Assembly (NCBI GenBank): GCA_963797635.1 | Contig: CAWCPZ010000003.1 | Span: forward strand, 1-64,000 | Reading direction: 5' to 3' | Origin: JAOUEA01 sp963797635 | GTDB taxonomy: Bacteria; Actinomycetota; UBA4738; HRBIN12 | Length of the DNA: 64,000 nucleotides | Shown: positions 20,561 to 27,885 of the stretch, piece by piece | Numbering within the stretch: position 1 is the first letter of the stretch | Layout of the letters: each line of letters opens with the position of its first letter | Made by a program: the position numbers and the translations under genes | Notes under the pieces: model-generated | The model's input: the letters and a program-made list of their open reading frames with translations, nothing else | Database searches by the model: none | Told to the model about the DNA's origin: nothing

Positions 20561-20581
20561 GTGTTCGACTATGCCGAACAC
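20561..20581. promoter_or_regulatory. Candidate IclR operator, 7-bp inverted repeat
   Basis: GTGTTCG and CGAACAC form perfect 7-bp arms separated by 7 bases (ACTATGC). The 21-bp site lies between the two divergent glycerol transcripts and covers the -10 of the minus promoter. IclR proteins bind imperfect palindromes of this size, so autorepression and control of the glpF operon are inferred. Confidence 0.5.
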
Positions 20582-20597
20582 GACATGGCAACGTCAA
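20568..20597 (-). promoter_or_regulatory. Candidate sigma-70 promoter of dhaL2-iclR
   Basis: Minus-strand TTGACG (20592-20597) and CATAGT (20568-20573) are separated by 18 bases. They match TTGACA in 5 of 6 and TATAAT in 4 of 6 positions. The predicted start is about 50 bases before the DhaL ATG. The -10 element lies inside the inverted repeat. Confidence 0.4.
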
Positions 20598-20621
20598 GAG
20601 GCTTTCGGTCCTATCGCACTA

Positions 20622-20650
20622 TTGACTTCCAAGGCTGAACGTTTTTGGCT
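20622..20650 (+). promoter_or_regulatory. Weak candidate promoter of the glpF operon
   Basis: TTGACT at 20622-20627 is a good -35. With 17-base spacing the -10 would be TTGGCT, a poor match. It is 61 bases from the glpF ATG and about 40 bases from the inverted repeat. Confidence 0.25.
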
Positions 20651-20710
20651 ATCGCCCGACAGCTGCCCTCGATCACCGGGGGCGCGAAACAGGAGGGGGT
20701 GGTCACCCAG

Positions 20711-21436
20711 ATGTTCCTCGGAGAGGTGGTCGGCACGGCCGTCTTGGTGTTGATCGGTGACGGCGTGGTTGCCGGTGTGCTGCTCAACAAGTCGAAGGCT
20801 CAGAACAGCGGATGGATCGTCATCACGTGGGCGTGGGCCATGGGTGTGTTGTTCGGTGTCATCACGAGCCTCGCGGTGACGGGCGGGGTCGCGCAGCTGA
20901 ACCCGGCCGTCACGATCGGGCTCGCCTCGATCGACGCCGTGAAGTGGGCGGATGTCCCCACGTTGATCGCCGGGCAGTTCGTCGGCGCCTTCATCGGTGC
21001 GATCCTGGTGTACCTCGCCTACCTCGCGCACTGGGCCGAGACCGAAGACCCGGGCCTCAAGCTCGCGGTGTTCTCCACCGGTCCCGCGATCCGCAACACC
21101 GTGGCGAACCTGATCACCGAGATCATCGGCACCTTCATGCTGGTGTTCGGCATCGTGGCGATCGTGCTCACCCAGATCATCGGCGGCTCGACCTTCGGCA
21201 CCCTCCCGGGGCTGGCGGTCGCGCTCCTCGTGCTCGGGATCGGTCTGGCGCTCGGTGGTCCCACCGGCTACGCCATCAACCCTGCCCGAGACCTCGGCCC
21301 GCGGATCATCCACGCCATCCTGCCGATCCCCGGCAAGGGAGGCTCGGACTGGGCGTACTCGTGGATCCCGGTCGTCGGTCCGATCGTCGGCGGCGTCATC
21401 GGCGCGCTGGCGGCGAAGGCGATCTTCGACCTGTAA
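20711..21436 (+). CDS. glpF: Glycerol facilitator (aquaglyceroporin, MIP family)
   Basis: 241 residues with six membrane helices and both NPA boxes: AQLNPAVTI in the first half and AINPARDLGPR in the second. The Asp after NPAR is characteristic of glycerol-conducting rather than water-only channels. It lets glycerol diffuse through the inner membrane and is the first gene of the regulon. ATG 20711 was chosen because GGAGG lies about 13 bases upstream and the family starts at FLGEVVGT. A TTG start at 20645 would add 22 unlike residues. Confidence 0.92.
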   Translation: MFLGEVVGTAVLVLIGDGVVAGVLLNKSKAQNSGWIVITWAWAMGVLFGVITSLAVTGGVAQLNPAVTIGLASIDAVKWADVPTLIAGQFVGAFIGAILVYLAYLAHWAETEDPGLKLAVFSTGPAIRNTVANLITEIIGTFMLVFGIVAIVLTQIIGGSTFGTLPGLAVALLVLGIGLALGGPTGYAINPARDLGPRIIHAILPIPGKGGSDWAYSWIPVVGPIVGGVIGALAAKAIFDL

Positions 21437-21508
21437 GCGACGACACGAACGCTCGTCGCAGGGTCGGCAGCGGCAGGCCCTGTGACGAGCACGGAAGCGA
21501 GGCAACGC

Positions 21509-22510
21509 ATGAAGAAGTTGATCAACGACCCCGCGAACGTCGTTCGCGAGGAACTCCAGGGGATCGAGGCCGCCCACGGCGACCTCGTCAAGGTCTACTA
21601 CGACCCCTACTACATCACCCGCGCCGACTCGCCGATCCAGGGCAAGGTGGCGCTGTTGTCCGGCGGTGGGTCGGGCCACGAGCCGATGCACGGCGGGTTC
21701 GTCGGCAAGGGCATGCTCGACGCCGCATGTCCCGGTGAGGTCTTCACCTCCCCCACGCCCGACCAGATGGAGGCGGCCACCAAGGCCGTCGACGGCGGCG
21801 CGGGCGTCGTGCACATCGTCAAGAACTACACCGGCGACGTGATGAACTTCGAGATGGCGGCCGAGCTGTGTCGCTCCGAGGGCACCGACGTCGAGGCGGT
21901 CGTGGTCGACGACGACGTCGCCGTGCAGGACTCCCTGTACACGGCCGGACGCCGCGGCGTCGGCGCCACCGTGCTCATGGAGAAGATCGCCGGGGCGGCA
22001 GCCGAAGAACAGCGACCGCTCAAGGAGGTCGCCGACATCTGCCGCGAGGTCAACGCGAACGCCCGCTCCATGGGCATGGCGCTGACGTCGTGCACCGTCC
22101 CCGCCGCCGGCACCCCCACGTTCGAGCTCGGCGACGACGAGATCGAGATGGGCGTGGGGATCCACGGCGAACCCGGTCGCGAGCGGATGAAGATGAAGCC
22201 CGCCTCCGAGATCGTCGAGCTGATGGCCACCGCCGTCGTCGAGGACCTGCCGTTCTCCAAGGGTGACAACGTGCTGGCGTTCGTCAACGGCATGGGCGGC
22301 ACGCCCCTGATCGAGCTGTACGTGGTCTACAACGAGCTGAACAAGTTCCTGAATGGTCGTGGCATCACGATCACCCGGAACCTGATCGGCTCCTACATCA
22401 CGTCGCTCGAGATGGCCGGTTGCTCGATCACGCTGCTGAAGCTGAACGACGACTACACGAAGCTGTGGGACGCCCCGGTCAAGACCGCCGGACTGCGGTG
22501 GGGCGCCTGA
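21509..22510 (+). CDS. dhaK: Dihydroxyacetone kinase substrate-binding subunit DhaK
   Basis: 333 residues. The start MKKLINDPANVVREEL is the family N-terminus, which decides ATG 21509 over an in-frame GTG 27 bases earlier. Substrate motifs are SGGGSGHEPMHGGFVG, VKNYTGDVMNFEMAAE and MGVGIHGEPG, whose His binds dihydroxyacetone covalently as a hemiaminal. DhaK presents dihydroxyacetone to DhaL-ADP/ATP, giving dihydroxyacetone phosphate. It is PTS-dependent because a DhaM lies in the same operon. It is followed 46 bases later by dhaL. Confidence 0.95.
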   Translation: MKKLINDPANVVREELQGIEAAHGDLVKVYYDPYYITRADSPIQGKVALLSGGGSGHEPMHGGFVGKGMLDAACPGEVFTSPTPDQMEAATKAVDGGAGVVHIVKNYTGDVMNFEMAAELCRSEGTDVEAVVVDDDVAVQDSLYTAGRRGVGATVLMEKIAGAAAEEQRPLKEVADICREVNANARSMGMALTSCTVPAAGTPTFELGDDEIEMGVGIHGEPGRERMKMKPASEIVELMATAVVEDLPFSKGDNVLAFVNGMGGTPLIELYVVYNELNKFLNGRGITITRNLIGSYITSLEMAGCSITLLKLNDDYTKLWDAPVKTAGLRWGA

Positions 22511-22556
22511 CCCACATCCATCACGACGAGCCGGCCTTCGGGAGGGGGCGGAGCCG

Positions 22557-23195
22557 ATGAGCGTGCCGTACGAAGACGTCGTCCGATGGGTCAAGACCTT
22601 CGCTGAGGTGATCGCCGACCAGAAGGCCTACCTCACCGAACTCGACTCGGCCATCGGCGACGCCGACCACGGCATCAACATGGACCGCGGCATGCAGGCC
22701 GTCATCGGCAAGCTCGACGCGGCCCCTCCCGGAGACATCGGCGCCATGTTCAAGACCGTGGGGATGACCCTGGTCTCCACGGTCGGCGGCGCCGGTGGGC
22801 CGCTGTACGGCACGCTGTTCCTGCAGCTGGGCGTGGCCACGGCCGGCAAGGACGAGCTCACGGCGCCCGACTGGCAGGCGGCGTTGGAGGCCGCCGTCAC
22901 GGGTGTCCAGGCCCGAGGCAAGGCCGAAGCGGGCGACAAGACGATGCTCGATGCCCTGATCCCCGCGCGCGACGCGTTCGCGGCGGCCGTCGCCGACGGA
23001 GCGGAGCTGCCCGCGGCGCTCCGGCGCTCGGCCGAAGCGGGCGAACAGGGTATGAAGGACACGATCCCGCTGGTGGCCCGCAAGGGTCGCGCGAGCTACC
23101 TGGGAGAGCGCAGCGCCGGGCATCAGGATCCCGGCGCCACCTCGTCCTACCTGTTGTTGAAGACCGCCGCCGACGTCTGGGCCGGCGACGCTTGA
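22557..23195 (+). CDS. dhaL: Dihydroxyacetone kinase ADP-binding subunit DhaL
   Basis: 212 residues, DhaL family: GDADHGINMDRGM, VGGAGGPLYG, GDKTMLDALIP and ARKGRASYLGERSAGHQDPG. The three Asp/His residues of the first motif hold two Mg ions and ADP. It is the operon partner of DhaK, which precedes it. A second, diverged DhaL (19835-20512) sits on the opposite strand, so one operon supplies the kinase and the other possibly a sensor. Confidence 0.93.
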   Translation: MSVPYEDVVRWVKTFAEVIADQKAYLTELDSAIGDADHGINMDRGMQAVIGKLDAAPPGDIGAMFKTVGMTLVSTVGGAGGPLYGTLFLQLGVATAGKDELTAPDWQAALEAAVTGVQARGKAEAGDKTMLDALIPARDAFAAAVADGAELPAALRRSAEAGEQGMKDTIPLVARKGRASYLGERSAGHQDPGATSSYLLLKTAADVWAGDA

Positions 23196-23254
23196 TCCCC
23201 CAGAAGCCGAAGATGTAACCGAAGGAGAAGCCGAAGACGAGAAGGAGGCCCCTC

Positions 23255-24751
23255 ATGGCGGACTACGTGGGAGCGCTGGACCAAGGCACCACGAGCACGC
23301 GGTTCATGATCTTCGACCACGGCGGCAGTGTCGTGGGCATCGACCAGAAGGAGCACGAGCAGATCTTCCCCAACCCCGGATGGGTCGAACACGACGCGAA
23401 GGAGGTCTGGGCCCGCGCCACCGACGTGATCGACGGCGCGTTGAAGAAGGCGAACCTCGCCGCGAGCGACCTCGCCGCGGTCGGCATCACGAACCAGCGC
23501 GAGACCGCCCTGGTGTGGGACCGGAACACCGGTGAGCCCGTCTACAACGCCCTGGTCTGGCAGGACACGCGCCAGCAGGACATCGTGGATGCGCTGGCGG
23601 CCGACGGCGGTCAGGACCGGTTCCGCGCCAAGACCGGTCTGCCGCTGGCGACGTACTTCTCCGGCACCAAGGTCCGCTGGATCCTCGACAACGTCGAGGG
23701 TGCCCGGGCGCGCGCCGAAGCCGGCGACCTCATGTTCGGCAACATGGACACGTGGTGCGTGTGGAACCTCACCGGTGGCATCGACGGCGGGCGCCACGTC
23801 ACCGACGTCTCGAACGCGAGCCGCACGATGCTGATGGACCTCGCGACCCTCGACTGGGACGACGACCTGTTGTCCGCGATCGGCGTACCGAGGTCCATGC
23901 TGCCGTCGATCGAGCCCTCCTCCGCCGTCTACGGCGAGGCCAAGGGCACGCTCGCCGGCATCCCGGTCGCCGGCATCCTGGGCGACCAGCAGGCCGCGAC
24001 GTTCGGCCAGGCCGCCTACGACGTCGGCGACGCCAAGAACACGTACGGCACCGGGTGCTTCATGCTCCTGAACACGGGCACCGAGCTGGTCCACTCGAAG
24101 TCGGGGCTGCTCACCACCGTGGGATGGAAGCTGGGCGATCAGCCTGCGGTGTACTGCCTGGAAGGCGCCATCGCCATCGCGGGTGCCCTCGTCCAGTGGC
24201 TCCGCGACAACCTGGGCATCATCAGCACCTCCCAGGAGATCGAGGAGCTCGCCGCGACGGTCGAGGACAACGGTGGCATCTACTTCGTGCCGGCGTTCTC
24301 GGGCCTGTTCGCGCCGTACTGGCGAGGCGACGCACGAGGCGCGATCGTGGGGATGACCCGCTACGTCAACAAGGGGCACATCGCCCGCGCCACCCTCGAA
24401 GCCACCGCGTGGCAGACCCGCGAGGTGCTCGACGCCATGGAAACCGACTCCGGCGTCACGCTCAAGGAGCTCAAGGTCGACGGCGGCATGGTCTACAACG
24501 AGGTCCTGATGCAGTTCCAGGCCGACTCGTTGCAGGTCCCCGTGATCCGGCCGAAGGTCGCCGAGACCACCGCGCTCGGCGCCGCCTACGCCGCCGGCCT
24601 GGCGGTCGGATTCTGGAAGGACACCGACGAGCTGCGCCAGTACTGGGGCAAGGACAAGGAGTGGAAGCCCCAGATGTCCGCGGACAAGGTGGCCTCCGAG
24701 TACGCGAACTGGAAGAAGGCCGTCACCCGAACGTTCGACTGGGTCGAGTAG
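23255..24751 (+). CDS. glpK: Glycerol kinase
   Basis: 498 residues, normal length. FGGY-kinase motifs: GALDQGTTSTRFMIFD (phosphate 1), GWVEHDAKEVW, ITNQRETALVWD and NTYGTGCFMLLNTG (phosphate 2), then VDGGMVYNEVLMQFQAD (adenosine). It makes glycerol 3-phosphate from glycerol and ATP. The loop that carries the PTS-phosphorylated His in many Firmicutes enzymes reads SSAVYGEAKG and has no His, so PTS activation of this enzyme is unlikely. GAAGGAGG lies 6 bases before the ATG. Confidence 0.96.
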   Translation: MADYVGALDQGTTSTRFMIFDHGGSVVGIDQKEHEQIFPNPGWVEHDAKEVWARATDVIDGALKKANLAASDLAAVGITNQRETALVWDRNTGEPVYNALVWQDTRQQDIVDALAADGGQDRFRAKTGLPLATYFSGTKVRWILDNVEGARARAEAGDLMFGNMDTWCVWNLTGGIDGGRHVTDVSNASRTMLMDLATLDWDDDLLSAIGVPRSMLPSIEPSSAVYGEAKGTLAGIPVAGILGDQQAATFGQAAYDVGDAKNTYGTGCFMLLNTGTELVHSKSGLLTTVGWKLGDQPAVYCLEGAIAIAGALVQWLRDNLGIISTSQEIEELAATVEDNGGIYFVPAFSGLFAPYWRGDARGAIVGMTRYVNKGHIARATLEATAWQTREVLDAMETDSGVTLKELKVDGGMVYNEVLMQFQADSLQVPVIRPKVAETTALGAAYAAGLAVGFWKDTDELRQYWGKDKEWKPQMSADKVASEYANWKKAVTRTFDWVE

Positions 24752-24766
24752 ATCGGAGTGCCCCAC

Positions 24767-25018
24767 ATGACCGAAGACGAGAAGGACAAGGACAAGGACG
24801 AGCACGAAGGGTTCTTCGCCGAAGGCCAGGCAGAGGAGGAGCACGATCCCGAGGAGGACCGCCACGGCGACTTCGCCGAGGGTCAGGAACAGGAGCATCA
24901 CGAGCCTGCCGAGACCGAGAAGGGGACGTTCGCCGAAGGTCAGACCGACGAGGACGAAGATCCGACCACCCCGCAGCGCGGCGACTTCGCGCGCGGGGAG
25001 GAAACCGCGGAGGACTGA
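24767..25018 (+). CDS. Small acidic protein of four 19-residue FAEGQ repeats
   Basis: 83 residues, with no Cys or Trp and an excess of Glu and Asp. Phe17, Phe36, Phe55 and Phe74 are each followed by AEGQ (ARGE in the last), an exact 19-residue period. Gly sits two residues before each Phe and Pro lies 11 residues after the first three. Between them are acidic linkers such as AEEEHDPEEDRHGD. It is probably disordered, and no enzyme or membrane feature is visible. It sits 15 bases after glpK and 51 before glpA-like, so it is co-transcribed with the glycerol enzymes. The exact repeat and GGAG 9 bases before the ATG argue for a real gene. Function is unknown; a stress, metal-binding or scaffold role would be guesswork. 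Confidence 0.7.
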   Translation: MTEDEKDKDKDEHEGFFAEGQAEEEHDPEEDRHGDFAEGQEQEHHEPAETEKGTFAEGQTDEDEDPTTPQRGDFARGEETAED

Positions 25019-25069
25019 CGTGACGGCAGCGGCCCGCCGGCATCGAACCGGTGCGATGATGCACCCTCA

Positions 25070-26245
25070 ATGAGGGGTTCGAGCCCACATGTCCTGATCA
25101 TCGGCGGCGGCGGTACCGGCGGCGCGCTCGCGCACGACCTCGCGCTCCGTGGCATCCAGGTCACGTTGGTCGAGCGTGGGGAGTTCACGTCCGGGACCAC
25201 GGGTCGCCACCACGGCCTGCTGCACAGCGGCGCGCGCTACGCCGTCAACGACAAGGAGTCGGCCGTGGAGTGCATCGAGGAGAACACGCTCCTTCGCCAC
25301 ATCGCGCCCGGCTCGTTCGAGGAGAACGACGGCCTGTTCGTGGCCATCACCGACGAGGACATGGCCTACCTCCCGTCGTTCCTGGCGGGCTGCGAAGAGA
25401 CCGGGATCCGCACCCAGGTCCTGCAGCCCGACGAGGCGCTGCGGCTCGAGCCGATGCTCAACCCCGAGCTGAAGGTCGCGGTGCGGGTGCCCGACGCCAC
25501 GATGGACGCCATGCGGATGCCGCTGCGGTTCTTCGCCACGGCGAAGGCGAACGGCGCGGTCCTGCTCAACTACGTCGACGTCACGGATCTCGAGCGCGCC
25601 GGCGGCGTGGTGACCGGCGCACGGGTGCGTGACGTCGTCACCGGACGCGAGACCACGATCGGCGCCGACCTCGTGGTCAACGCCACCGGACCGTGGTCGG
25701 AACAGGTGGCGCACATGGCCGGGGTCGACGTGCCGATCCGGCCCTCCCCCGGCGTGATGCTCGCGGTGCGCGGCCGGCTCTGCAACATGGTGGTGAACCG
25801 TCTGCACGCCTCGGGCGACGGCGACATCGTGGTCCCGCAGCGCGCGCTCTCGGTCGTCGGCACCAGTTCCTGGGTGGTGGAGGATCCCGACGACCTCGGC
25901 ATCCCGCAGGACCACGTGCAACGCATGATCGACGAGGGATCGATGTTGATCCCCGCCGTGCGCGACGCGCCGTTCCGCTCGGCGTGGTCGGCCGCCCGGC
26001 CGCTGATCGGTTCCAAGGACGACGCCGACTCGGGACGCGAACTCTCGCGGACCTTCAAGACGATCGACCACGCCGTGGACGACGGCCTCGAGGGGTTCGT
26101 CACGATCACCGGCGGCAAGGGCACGACCCTTCGTGGCATGGCGGAGGTGTGCGCCGACGTGGTCGGCCGGAAGCTGGGCGTCGACGAACCCTGCCGCACG
26201 CGCGAGACCGTCCTGCTCCCCCACACGGCGGTCTTCGCCGCATGA
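25070..26245 (+). CDS. glpA: Glycerol-3-phosphate dehydrogenase flavoprotein, GlpA-like
   Basis: 391 residues: FAD-binding VLIIGGGGTGGALAHDLALRG, substrate-side TTGRHHGLLHSGARYAV, SSWVVEDPDDLG and ITGGKGTTLRGMAEVC. This is the DAO/GlpA/GlpD fold and oxidises sn-glycerol 3-phosphate to dihydroxyacetone phosphate with FAD. The length matches the catalytic part of anaerobic GlpA and lacks its C-terminal BFD-like [2Fe-2S] domain. The stop overlaps the start of an SdhB-like gene by 4 bases, so electrons probably pass to that Fe-S subunit and on to quinone. The residues in the active site are family-like; subunit pairing is inferred from gene order. Confidence 0.87.
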   Translation: MRGSSPHVLIIGGGGTGGALAHDLALRGIQVTLVERGEFTSGTTGRHHGLLHSGARYAVNDKESAVECIEENTLLRHIAPGSFEENDGLFVAITDEDMAYLPSFLAGCEETGIRTQVLQPDEALRLEPMLNPELKVAVRVPDATMDAMRMPLRFFATAKANGAVLLNYVDVTDLERAGGVVTGARVRDVVTGRETTIGADLVVNATGPWSEQVAHMAGVDVPIRPSPGVMLAVRGRLCNMVVNRLHASGDGDIVVPQRALSVVGTSSWVVEDPDDLGIPQDHVQRMIDEGSMLIPAVRDAPFRSAWSAARPLIGSKDDADSGRELSRTFKTIDHAVDDGLEGFVTITGGKGTTLRGMAEVCADVVGRKLGVDEPCRTRETVLLPHTAVFAA

Positions 26246-27015
26246 GCGCCCAGGATCAGGTCGCCGCGGCCGCGCAGGAGACGCGCCGGGTCCGTGTGCA
26301 TCGGTTCAAGCGCGACGACGGTCCCGCCCATGTCGACGAGCACGACGTACCGGTCGAGGCCCGCACCACCGTGCTCGAGGCGCTCCGATGGATCCAGCTC
26401 CACGACGACCCGACGCTGGCGCTGCGCCACTCGTGCTTCCACGCCTCGTGCGGTACCTGCGGGGTCCGGGTGAACGGTCGCGAGCGGCTCGCCTGCGTCA
26501 CGCCGCTCGCCGACGTGGGCGGCGGCACCGTCACCGTCGAGCCCATCGCCAACCTTCCCGTGCTGAACGACCTCGTCGTCGACATGACGTCATTCGTCGA
26601 GCGGTTCCCCGAGGCGCATGCGATCGTGCGCGACAGCGAGTTCCTCCCCGAGGCCGAAGTGCCCGATGACCTGGGGGCGTTCATGCGGTTCGAGGACTGC
26701 ATCGAATGCGGGCTCTGTCTGTCCGCCTGCCCGGTGGCGGCGACCGATGACAGCTACGTCGGCCCCGCGGCCCTCGCGTTCGCCCAGCGGATGCTGGAAG
26801 AGGACCCCGGCACCGTCGACCGCGACGCGTTGCTCGACTGGGCGGACCAGGACATCGCCGCGTGGCGCTGCCATGCCGCGTTCGAGTGCACCGAGGCCTG
26901 CCCCTCGAACGTGCGCCCCGCCCAGCGGATCATGGCCCTGCGGAAGGATCTTCGCCGCCGGCGGCGCGACCAGGGACGGGCGGTCCCCGAGGTCGGATCG
27001 GAGGATCCAACGTGA
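26242..27015 (+). CDS. Succinate-dehydrogenase-type Fe-S subunit (SdhB/FrdB-like), glycerol operon
   Basis: 257 residues with all three clusters of the SdhB family in order. FHASCGTCGVRVNGRERLAC gives the [2Fe-2S], CIECGLCLSACPVA the [4Fe-4S] and CHAAFECTEACPSNVRP the [3Fe-4S] site. In SDH this subunit carries electrons from the flavoprotein to the quinone site. No SdhA is encoded here; the gene begins inside the GlpA-like stop codon (ATGA overlap), so the flavoprotein partner is probably GlpA. Its tail is Arg-rich (LRRRRRDQGR). The start overlap fixes ATG 26242. Confidence 0.87.
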   Translation: MSAQDQVAAAAQETRRVRVHRFKRDDGPAHVDEHDVPVEARTTVLEALRWIQLHDDPTLALRHSCFHASCGTCGVRVNGRERLACVTPLADVGGGTVTVEPIANLPVLNDLVVDMTSFVERFPEAHAIVRDSEFLPEAEVPDDLGAFMRFEDCIECGLCLSACPVAATDDSYVGPAALAFAQRMLEEDPGTVDRDALLDWADQDIAAWRCHAAFECTEACPSNVRPAQRIMALRKDLRRRRRDQGRAVPEVGSEDPT

Positions 27016-27473
27016 GCGAACGACGAACCGAGGACCAGACCCCCAGCGGCGTCGAAGAGATCCTGCGCGCACGCGGCGCCGAAGGCCCCGTCGAGCGGAA
27101 GGCGCCGGGCCCCACCGCGTGGTTCGACATCCGGCGCCGCGGCACCGGCCACTTCGCGTTCTCGTTGAACCGGATCACCGGCCTCGGGCTGGTCTTCTAC
27201 CTGTACCTGCACCTCGCCGTGCTCTCCCAGCTCCTGGGAGGCGAAGCCGCGTGGAACGGGTTCCTCGAGACCGCCACCACCCCGCTGTTCCTGGGGCTGG
27301 ACGTGCTGCTCGTGTTCGGACTGCTGGCGCACGGCCTGAACGGCCTGCGCGTGGCGCTGATCGGCAGCGGCTTCGTCCCGAACCATCAGAAGGCGCTCTT
27401 CTACACCTTGATGACCTTCGGTGCGATCCTGCTGATCTACTCCGCGATCCACGTCTTCACGGCCGAGGGATGA
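27012..27473 (+). CDS. SdhC-like cytochrome b membrane subunit
   Basis: 153 residues with three hydrophobic helices. FSLNRITGLGLVFYLYLHL is close to the SdhC signature. AHGLNGLRVAL carries a likely heme-b axial His. The GTG start overlaps the SdhB-like stop by 4 bases. With the next gene it would anchor the Fe-S subunit to the membrane and form the quinone site. The first 40 residues are soluble and charged, somewhat longer than in ordinary SdhC. Confidence 0.8.
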   Translation: MSERRTEDQTPSGVEEILRARGAEGPVERKAPGPTAWFDIRRRGTGHFAFSLNRITGLGLVFYLYLHLAVLSQLLGGEAAWNGFLETATTPLFLGLDVLLVFGLLAHGLNGLRVALIGSGFVPNHQKALFYTLMTFGAILLIYSAIHVFTAEG

Positions 27474-27865
27474 CGATGCAGGCTCCGGCTCAGGACCCTC
27501 GCGCCCCAACCGGGGAACGCACGCGCTCCAGGACCTGGCGCTGGACGGCCGTCACCGGCGTGGCGCTGCTGCTGCTGGTCACGATCCACATGGTGGCCCA
27601 CCACTTCGTGGTCGAAGCCGTCGGCGGACTCCGCACCTACCAGCACGTCCTCGACTACATCGCGAACCCGGTGATCTTCGTCCTCGAGTCCATCTTCCTG
27701 GTGGTGATCACGATCCACGCGATGCTCGGACTTCGGTCCGTGCTGTTCGACTTCGGTCTCAGCGACCGTCACAAGCAGCTCGTGAGCAAGGGACTGGTGG
27801 CGCTCGGCGTGGTGACCGTGGCGTACGGGTTCGTGTTGATCGGCGTGCTGGCCTCGAGGGCCTGA
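27470..27865 (+). CDS. SdhD-like membrane anchor subunit
   Basis: 131 residues, three helices. IHMVAHHFVVEAVGG and YQHVLDYI resemble the SdhD heme and quinone region, and HAMLGLRSVLFDFG matches the family tail pattern. It begins in the SdhC-like stop (ATGA); a second ATG follows 6 bases later. The set of GlpA-like, SdhB-, SdhC- and SdhD-like genes is complete for a four-subunit quinone-linked dehydrogenase. Confidence 0.78.
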   Translation: MTMQAPAQDPRAPTGERTRSRTWRWTAVTGVALLLLVTIHMVAHHFVVEAVGGLRTYQHVLDYIANPVIFVLESIFLVVITIHAMLGLRSVLFDFGLSDRHKQLVSKGLVALGVVTVAYGFVLIGVLASRA

Positions 27866-27885
27866 GGGCGGGGCGGGAGGACGTC

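Noticed and set aside
20594..22594. Long minus-strand open frame opposite glpF-dhaK
   Set aside because: It is an antisense shadow of GC-rich coding sequence. Its residues are His/Asp/Arg-rich with no domain; the plus-strand genes are clearly real.
23147..24901. 584-codon minus-strand frame opposite glpK
   Set aside because: Antisense shadow with low-complexity composition and no motif; glpK is unambiguous.
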